Source of the DNA: Serinicoccus marinus DSM 15273
GTDB lineage: Bacteria; Actinomycetota; Actinomycetes; Actinomycetales; Dermatophilaceae
Reading direction: 5' to 3'
Length of the DNA stretch: 64,000 bases
Assembly (NCBI RefSeq): GCF_008386315.1
Contig: NZ_CP043808.1
Coordinates: 3,100,001 to 3,164,000 of the forward strand
Made by a program: the position numbers and the translations under genes. The notes below the pieces were generated by a model, which was not told the DNA's origin, made no database searches, and saw nothing but the letters and a program-made list of their open reading frames with translations. Shown in pieces: positions 59,756 through 64,000 of the stretch (positions are counted from its first letter, which is position 1; every line of letters starts with the position of its first letter).

Positions 59756-60897
59756 TAGCTCGGCAGGCTCGGGTCGACCTGCTCGATCCAGCCGAGGATG
59801 CCGCCGCTCATGACGCTGACGTCCTCCCGGCCGAGGCGGACGAGGTGGGCCGCGGCCCGCTGCGCGCGGGGGCCCGCCTTGCAGTAGACGACGACCGGGC
59901 CCTCCGGCAGGTGGTGGTCGAGATCGTCCCAGTTGAGCACCTCCCCCACCGGCACCAGGAGTGCGCCGGGCAGCGTGCCCAGCTCGTGCTCGGCAGGCTC
60001 GCGGACGTCGAGGAGGGTCGGCGCGCCGGAGCGGAGATCCGGTGCGAGCAGGCCTTCGACCTCGCGCGGCGAGACCTCGGGCAGCGGCACGATCTCGCGG
60101 ACGTGTTCGCGCTCCACCGGCTGCACGACCGCCCCGACCGGGCGCAGCGGCACCTCACGGGTGCGCTGGGACAGCGCGTCGACGAGCAGCACCCGCCCGA
60201 CCAGCGGCTCACCGAAGCCGCAGAGCAGCTTGACCACCTCGGCGGCCATGATCGAGCCCACCTGTCCCACCAGCGCGCCCAGCACACCGGCCTCGGAGCA
60301 GCTCGGCACGTCTTGCGGCCGGGGTGGCACCGGGAAGAGGTCGCGCAGCGAGACCGCGTCCTCGATCCCCGGCACGAAGGTGGACACCTGCGCGTCGAAG
60401 CGCAGGACGGCTGCCCAGACCAGGGGGATCCCGAGCGCGCCGCAGGCGTCGGAGACGGCATACCGCGTGGGGAAGTTGTCGGCGCCGTCGAGCACCACGT
60501 GGTGGCCGCGCAGCAGGTCCTCCGCGGTGTCCGCGTCGAGGCGGGTGTGCCGGACCTCCACCGAGACGTCCGGGTTCAGCCCCCGCACGAAGGCGGCGGC
60601 GGACTCGCCCTTAGGGGTCCCGACGGTGTCGGCACGGTGGATGACCTGCCGCTGCAGGTTGGTGGCGTCGACGTCGTCGTCGTCGATGATCGTGAGGTGA
60701 CCGACCCCGGCGGCGGCGAGGTAGGCCAGCACCGGGCTGCCCAGCCCCCCGGCCCCGACCACCGCCACCCGTGCGGCGAGGAGCCGGCGCTGCGCCGCCA
60801 TGCCCATCCCCGGCACCAGCAGGTGCCGGGAGTAGCGCGACACCTGGTCGGGCCGCAGCGCTGGACCGGGCCCGACGAGGGGCGGGAGGCTGGTCAT
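59752..60897 (-). CDS. moeZ: Adenylyltransferase/sulfurtransferase (MoeB-rhodanese fusion, MoeZ type)
   Basis: A 381-residue two-domain protein. The ThiF/MoeB domain (1-270) has RYSRHLLVPGMG, the ATP-binding VVGAGGLGSPVLAYLAAAGVG, DDDDVDATNLQRQ, ADNFPTRY, and a Cys in PSCSEAGVLG. No zinc-binding CxxC pair is obvious. The rhodanese domain (285-381) has LLDVREPAEHELGTLPGA and the active Cys in VVYCKAGPRAQRA. It adenylylates and then thiocarboxylates small sulfur carriers such as MoaD. ATG 60895-60897. mobA overlaps its 3' end by four bases, so the two are coupled. Confidence 0.93.
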   Translation of the reverse strand: MTSLPPLVGPGPALRPDQVSRYSRHLLVPGMGMAAQRRLLAARVAVVGAGGLGSPVLAYLAAAGVGHLTIIDDDDVDATNLQRQVIHRADTVGTPKGESAAAFVRGLNPDVSVEVRHTRLDADTAEDLLRGHHVVLDGADNFPTRYAVSDACGALGIPLVWAAVLRFDAQVSTFVPGIEDAVSLRDLFPVPPRPQDVPSCSEAGVLGALVGQVGSIMAAEVVKLLCGFGEPLVGRVLLVDALSQRTREVPLRPVGAVVQPVEREHVREIVPLPEVSPREVEGLLAPDLRSGAPTLLDVREPAEHELGTLPGALLVPVGEVLNWDDLDHHLPEGPVVVYCKAGPRAQRAAAHLVRLGREDVSVMSGGILGWIEQVDPSLPSY

Positions 60898-60940
60898 GGC
60901 TCCAGTGTGCCCGCTGCTGCCAGGACGGCCGACGCCGGTC

Positions 60941-61807
60941 TCAGCGGCGCGGCGGGTCGGGGATGCGGCCCGACCCGTCCCGCTGGATGATGCCCTCGGC
61001 GACCAGCCGGGTCAGCCACGGGTGGTCCGGTTCCTCGTCCCACCGCTCGCGCCAGGTCGCGGCGTGCCGGCGGGCATACCGAGCCTCCTCCTCGGGGGTG
61101 AGCGGCTCGGTCGGCTGACGGTAGGCCTCGGCCCCGCCGACCCATGCCAGCGAGCCGCCAGCCCGGTCCAGGACCCGGGCGAAGTCCGCGGTCTCCAGGC
61201 CGGGCCCGGCGTAGTCGGCGCAGAACCCGCCGACCTCGGCGTAGTCGTCGGCGCTCATCGCGAAGCTGCCCGGGGAGAACAGGTGGGACCGCTCCTCGAC
61301 CCGGATCTCGCCGGGCGCGAGCCTCGGCGCGCCGGGAGCCCGCCGGCTCAGCTCGTCCAGCTTCTGCAGGGGGTAGCCGACGGCCGGGTTGGCGACCGGC
61401 GGCAGACGGAGCACCGGCGAGCACCAGACGACCGGGCCGTCGGGTATGCCGGAGGTGTCGCGCTCGGCGACGGCCCGGGCATACCGCTCCAGGGTCCGGG
61501 GGCCGGGGATGACGGAGGAGTGCAGGAAGACGAGGACGTCGGCGCCCGCGTCGACGGCGAGCTCGGCCGCGAGGTTGCGTGCTGCCGCGTAGGGCAGGGC
61601 GCGACGGTCGGTCTGCACAGGTTTGACGACGGTCTGCCACCGGTCGGTGCCCAGCGGCAGTCGTCCACGGGTGAGATCGCGGTCCCCCATGGAGATCACG
61701 ACGTGCACCGCAGGTGGCGTGGTGCCGACGGAGAGTCCGTCGACCTGCGCCAGCAGGTAATCGTGATGTCCGCGCGACATCGTCAGTACAGCAACGGTAT
61801 CGGGCAC
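60941..61807 (-). CDS. Family 2-like glycosyltransferase
   Basis: A 288-residue protein. VAVLTMSRGHHDYLLAQVDGL opens a GT-A fold, RALPYAAARNLAAELAVDAGADVLVFLHSSVIPGP replaces the DxD motif region with LHSS, and FAMSADDYAEVGGFCADYAGPGLETADFARVL is the galactosyltransferase-type acceptor region. The metal-binding DxD is not obvious, so activity is uncertain. Such enzymes add sugars to cell-surface polymers or small molecules. GTG 61805-61807 is the start, with TACACT 6 nt upstream. It is divergent from the LuxR-type regulator. Confidence 0.72.
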   Translation of the reverse strand: MPDTVAVLTMSRGHHDYLLAQVDGLSVGTTPPAVHVVISMGDRDLTRGRLPLGTDRWQTVVKPVQTDRRALPYAAARNLAAELAVDAGADVLVFLHSSVIPGPRTLERYARAVAERDTSGIPDGPVVWCSPVLRLPPVANPAVGYPLQKLDELSRRAPGAPRLAPGEIRVEERSHLFSPGSFAMSADDYAEVGGFCADYAGPGLETADFARVLDRAGGSLAWVGGAEAYRQPTEPLTPEEEARYARRHAATWRERWDEEPDHPWLTRLVAEGIIQRDGSGRIPDPPRR

Positions 61808-61813
61808 GGCCGC

Positions 61814-61819
61814 AGTGTA
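61814..61819 (-). promoter_or_regulatory. Putative -10 element TACACT, leaderless
   Basis: Minus-strand TACACT, 6 nt, then GTG 61805-61807. Confidence 0.45.
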
Positions 61820-61936
61820 GCCATTGCCGCCACCCAGCCACCACATCCGAAAGGGTGAAATGCGGGGGAGACGCGCTGACCTGCGACGACGGGGACCCCG
61901 GTGACGGCTCACCGCGCCCGCCCGGGGGCGGCGGCG

Positions 61937-61942
61937 TACAGT
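61937..61942 (+). promoter_or_regulatory. Putative -10 element TACAGT, leaderless
   Basis: TACAGT, 7 nt, then ATG 61950. Confidence 0.45.
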
Positions 61943-61949
61943 CTGGGCC

Positions 61950-62621
61950 ATGGTCGCCGGTTCCCCGCTGCGGGTGGCCCTGATGAACGACTTCGAGGTG
62001 GTCGTCCGGGGCCTCCAGGGGATGCTGGCGCCCTTCGAGGACCGGGTCTCCGTCGTCGAGATCGGCGCCCAGGTCGACGTGAGGCAGTCCGTCGACGTCA
62101 CGCTCTACGACACCTTCTCCGAGCCCCAGGTGGACGGCGAGGACTTCGACGACGTCCTGGAGAGCCCCAACCCGGGGGCCGTCGTCGTCTACACCTGGCA
62201 CCTCGACCCGGCACTGATCGAGGTCGCCCTGGCCAAGGGGTGCCGGGGATACATCGGCAAGACCGTGAGCGGCGCCGAGCTGGTCACCGCCCTGGAGCGG
62301 GTGGCGTCCGGCGAGGTCGTGGTCGAGCCGGTCACGAGCCAGCAGCCCGAGCCTGAGCCGCACTCCCCCGGTGACTGGCCCGGCCGGGCCGAGGGGCTCT
62401 CCGCCCGGGAGGCGGAGATCGTCAGCCTCATCACCCTGGGCCTGACCAACAACGACATCGCGCTGCGCAGCTACCTGTCGATCAACTCGGTCAAGACCTA
62501 CATCCGCACCGCCTACCGCAAGATGGGCGTGACCCGGCGCTCGCAGGCGGTGCGCTGGGGTCTGGAGCACGGCATGACCCCGGACGTCCTGCGCCGCCAG
62601 GTCACCGACCAGGCGCCCTGA
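61950..62621 (+). CDS. LuxR/NarL-type response regulator with atypical receiver
   Basis: A 223-residue protein. The N-terminal receiver-like domain (1-125) begins LRVALMNDFEVVVRGLQGML, where the usual acidic pair is Asn-Asp; the likely phospho-Asp lies in DVTLYDTFSEP and the switch Lys in GYIGKTVSG. The C-terminal HTH (about 148-210) is typical: GLSAREAEIVSLITLGLTNNDIALRSYLSINSVKTYIRTAYRKMGV. No histidine kinase gene is adjacent. The reduced acidic pocket suggests phosphorylation-independent or atypical control. It may regulate the divergent glycosyltransferase gene. Confidence 0.87.
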   Translation: MVAGSPLRVALMNDFEVVVRGLQGMLAPFEDRVSVVEIGAQVDVRQSVDVTLYDTFSEPQVDGEDFDDVLESPNPGAVVVYTWHLDPALIEVALAKGCRGYIGKTVSGAELVTALERVASGEVVVEPVTSQQPEPEPHSPGDWPGRAEGLSAREAEIVSLITLGLTNNDIALRSYLSINSVKTYIRTAYRKMGVTRRSQAVRWGLEHGMTPDVLRRQVTDQAP

Positions 62622-62628
62622 GCAGGCC

Positions 62629-64000
62629 TCAGGCGGGCGAATAGATCACGACCGAGTAGGGCCCGAGGTCCAGCGTGCCGTGCCCGTCTCCTGCGTCGAT
62701 GTCCGGTGTCGCGTGGTCGCCGAAGAGCTGGCTGTAGGCCCGGGCGTCGCTGTTGAAGCGCAAGCGCCAGTGCCCGCCCGGCAGCTCGACCGGGCGCTGG
62801 ACGGCGTGCGCGGAGAGGTTGATCGCGACCAGGACGTGCTGCCCGTCGCCCGTGGACCGGACGTAGGCCAGCACGTTGGCGTCCTCGTCGCCGGCGACGA
62901 CGTTGGTGTGCGGTCCGGCGAGGCCGGCGCTGACCCCGTCGGCGTCGAGCCGCAGCCGGATCAGGTCCCGGAACATCTGGGTGATGTCGCGGAAGGCCCA
63001 CGCTCGCTCCCAGTCCAGCGGCACGTTGTCGCGGAACCACTCGTCCTCGAGGAACTCCTGCCCCTGGAACAGCATGGGCAGGCCCGGCGCGGTGAGCACC
63101 AGGGCCGCGCCGAGGGTGGCGCGCTTCTGGGCGTTCCACCCGCTGGGGTTGTCGCCCTGGACCTCGGAGGTGATCCGCGCCTTGCCGTTGGACACCTCGT
63201 CGTGCGACTCGGTGTAGATCACCCGGTCGAAGGCGTGCTGATAGGTATGCGTCACGGCGGCCGCGACCGCGGCGATCGAGCGGTGCGCGTCGTCCTGGGT
63301 GATGAGGGCCTCGCGCACCGGGTGGACGAACTTGGTGTCCCACTGGGCGTGCATGGCCGCGCCACCGGGCTCGGTGGAGGTGACCGCCGCGACCCCGTGG
63401 AGGTCCTCGGCGATGACGAGGTGCCGGGGGAACTCGGTGCGGACCATCTCACCGATCCGGCGCATCATCTCCCAGCCCTCGGGGATCTCGTCGCCGTGCG
63501 TCCCGTCGACCCGGCGCATGTAGGGCGTCATGTCCAGCCGCAGCCCGTCCGCGTGGTAGTCGCGCAGCCACATGCGGGCGTTGTCGAGGATGAAGTCGCG
63601 GACCTCCTGCCGCCCGTAGTCGGGCCGGGTGTCGCCCCACGGCGTCGAGGAGCGGTGGTCGTTGTAGAAGTAGATGCCGCCCTTGCCGTTCTCGGACCAG
63701 CCGTCGAACTGCCAGGTCGGCAGGTCCGAGGGGCCGAAGTGGTTGTAGACCACGTCGACGTAGACCGCGAGACCGCGCTTGTGCGCCTCCCGCACGAAGG
63801 TCTTGAGGGCCTCGGGCCCGCCGTAGCTGGACTCGACGGCGAAGACGTGGGCCGGGTTGTAGCCCCAGGAGTAGTCGCCGGCGAACTCCATGAGCGGCAT
63901 CAGCTCGATGGCGTTGACCCCGAGCCCGACGAGGTAGTCGAGCTTGCCCATGAGGTCGCCGAGGTTCGCCGGCCGGCCGTCCTCGGTGGCGACGAAGGAC
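62629..64000 (-). CDS. GH13 alpha-glucan enzyme (branching enzyme/trehalohydrolase-like), 5' end outside window
   Basis: About 457 codons are visible; the frame continues beyond 64000. The catalytic barrel has all four GH13 regions: VDVVYNHFG (I), DGLRLDMTPYM with the nucleophile Asp (II), LVIAEDLHG with the acid Glu (III) and ESHDEVSNG (IV). NAIELMPLMEFAGDYSWGYNPAHVFAVESSYGG precedes them, as in GlgB and TreZ. The C-terminal beta domain (HVLVAINLSAHAVQRPVELPGG) closes the protein, and the stop lies 8 bp from the convergent LuxR-type gene. An in-frame ATG at 63949-63951 is internal. Substrate probably glycogen- or trehalose-related. Confidence 0.87.
   Translation of the reverse strand, partial: SFVATEDGRPANLGDLMGKLDYLVGLGVNAIELMPLMEFAGDYSWGYNPAHVFAVESSYGGPEALKTFVREAHKRGLAVYVDVVYNHFGPSDLPTWQFDGWSENGKGGIYFYNDHRSSTPWGDTRPDYGRQEVRDFILDNARMWLRDYHADGLRLDMTPYMRRVDGTHGDEIPEGWEMMRRIGEMVRTEFPRHLVIAEDLHGVAAVTSTEPGGAAMHAQWDTKFVHPVREALITQDDAHRSIAAVAAAVTHTYQHAFDRVIYTESHDEVSNGKARITSEVQGDNPSGWNAQKRATLGAALVLTAPGLPMLFQGQEFLEDEWFRDNVPLDWERAWAFRDITQMFRDLIRLRLDADGVSAGLAGPHTNVVAGDEDANVLAYVRSTGDGQHVLVAINLSAHAVQRPVELPGGHWRLRFNSDARAYSQLFGDHATPDIDAGDGHGTLDLGPYSVVIYSPA

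Noticed and set aside
1..64000. tRNA, rRNA, tmRNA, insertion sequences, integrases or prophage genes
   Set aside because: I looked for cloverleaf ends, conserved rRNA words, transposase DDE motifs and terminal repeats and saw none I could support.

Overview
The window is high-GC DNA (about 70% or more by eye) packed with genes on both strands. It looks like a chromosome segment of an actinomycete of the Micrococcales, perhaps an Intrasporangiaceae/Ornithinimicrobiaceae relative (Ornithinimicrobium or Serinicoccus type). This rests on codon use, DtxR/IdeR-type iron boxes, many apparently leaderless promoters, a sortase with an LPXTG-like substrate, a CGNR regulator and a spermidine-synthase-like membrane fusion. 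The genus is inference. I see no rRNA, tRNA, CRISPR, phage or insertion sequence.

Layout. 1-9450: a secreted lipoprotein (cut by the window edge), Nudix and FAD enzymes, a membrane metallophosphoesterase, an RNA ligase-like protein, a DsbA-like protein, an iron-regulated heme oxygenase with a DedA-like partner, and an orphan carbamate kinase. 9537-16237: a small RHH protein coupled to a VOC protein, a PLP lyase, a CGNR regulator facing an EamA exporter, DUF4230 plus an S10 peptidase, and a VapBC pair. 16359-23660: M3 peptidase, a chimeric remnant of an arsenite methyltransferase, MarR facing an RND exporter, and a broken PIN toxin. 23650-28296: an uncharacterised three-gene operon (PaaK-like adenylating enzyme, small ABM-fold protein, and an ABM-GNAT-nitroreductase fusion). 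28420-40935: OmpA lipoprotein, G6PDH-like enzyme, MFS pump, sortase/substrate pair, cation antiporter, BioY, phosphofructokinase and threonine dehydratase. 41060-45979: a complete siderophore uptake locus around a bidirectional iron box. 46032-51419: two tandem PH-like paralogs, a spermidine-synthase fusion, and MarR facing an MMPL exporter. 51574-61807: scattered molybdenum-cofactor genes (moaB/mogA, moaA, moaD, mobA, moeB/moeZ) among acetyltransferases, a solute-binding protein unusually paired with an NCS1 permease, and the wreck of a TetR/ABC locus. 61950-64000: a LuxR-type regulator and a partial GH13 enzyme.

The strongest cross-cutting signals are four. (1) At least six genes are interrupted by one-base changes at G/C runs, nearly all looking like a missing G; this points to homopolymer errors more than to decay. 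(2) The hexamer GTATGC/GCATAC is strongly over-represented: about 77 copies by hand count against roughly 16 expected from composition. (3) A TANNNT hexamer sits 6-9 nt before the start codon of at least seventeen genes, indicating widespread leaderless transcription. (4) Several operators are visible by eye, including a perfect 21-bp inverted repeat lying on the -10 of one such promoter.

No single classical defence or mobile system is present. The best candidates for undescribed biology are the 23650-28296 operon, the solute-binding-protein/NCS1 pair, the RHH-VOC unit with its 8-bp CTAG operator ladder, and the sortase dyad.
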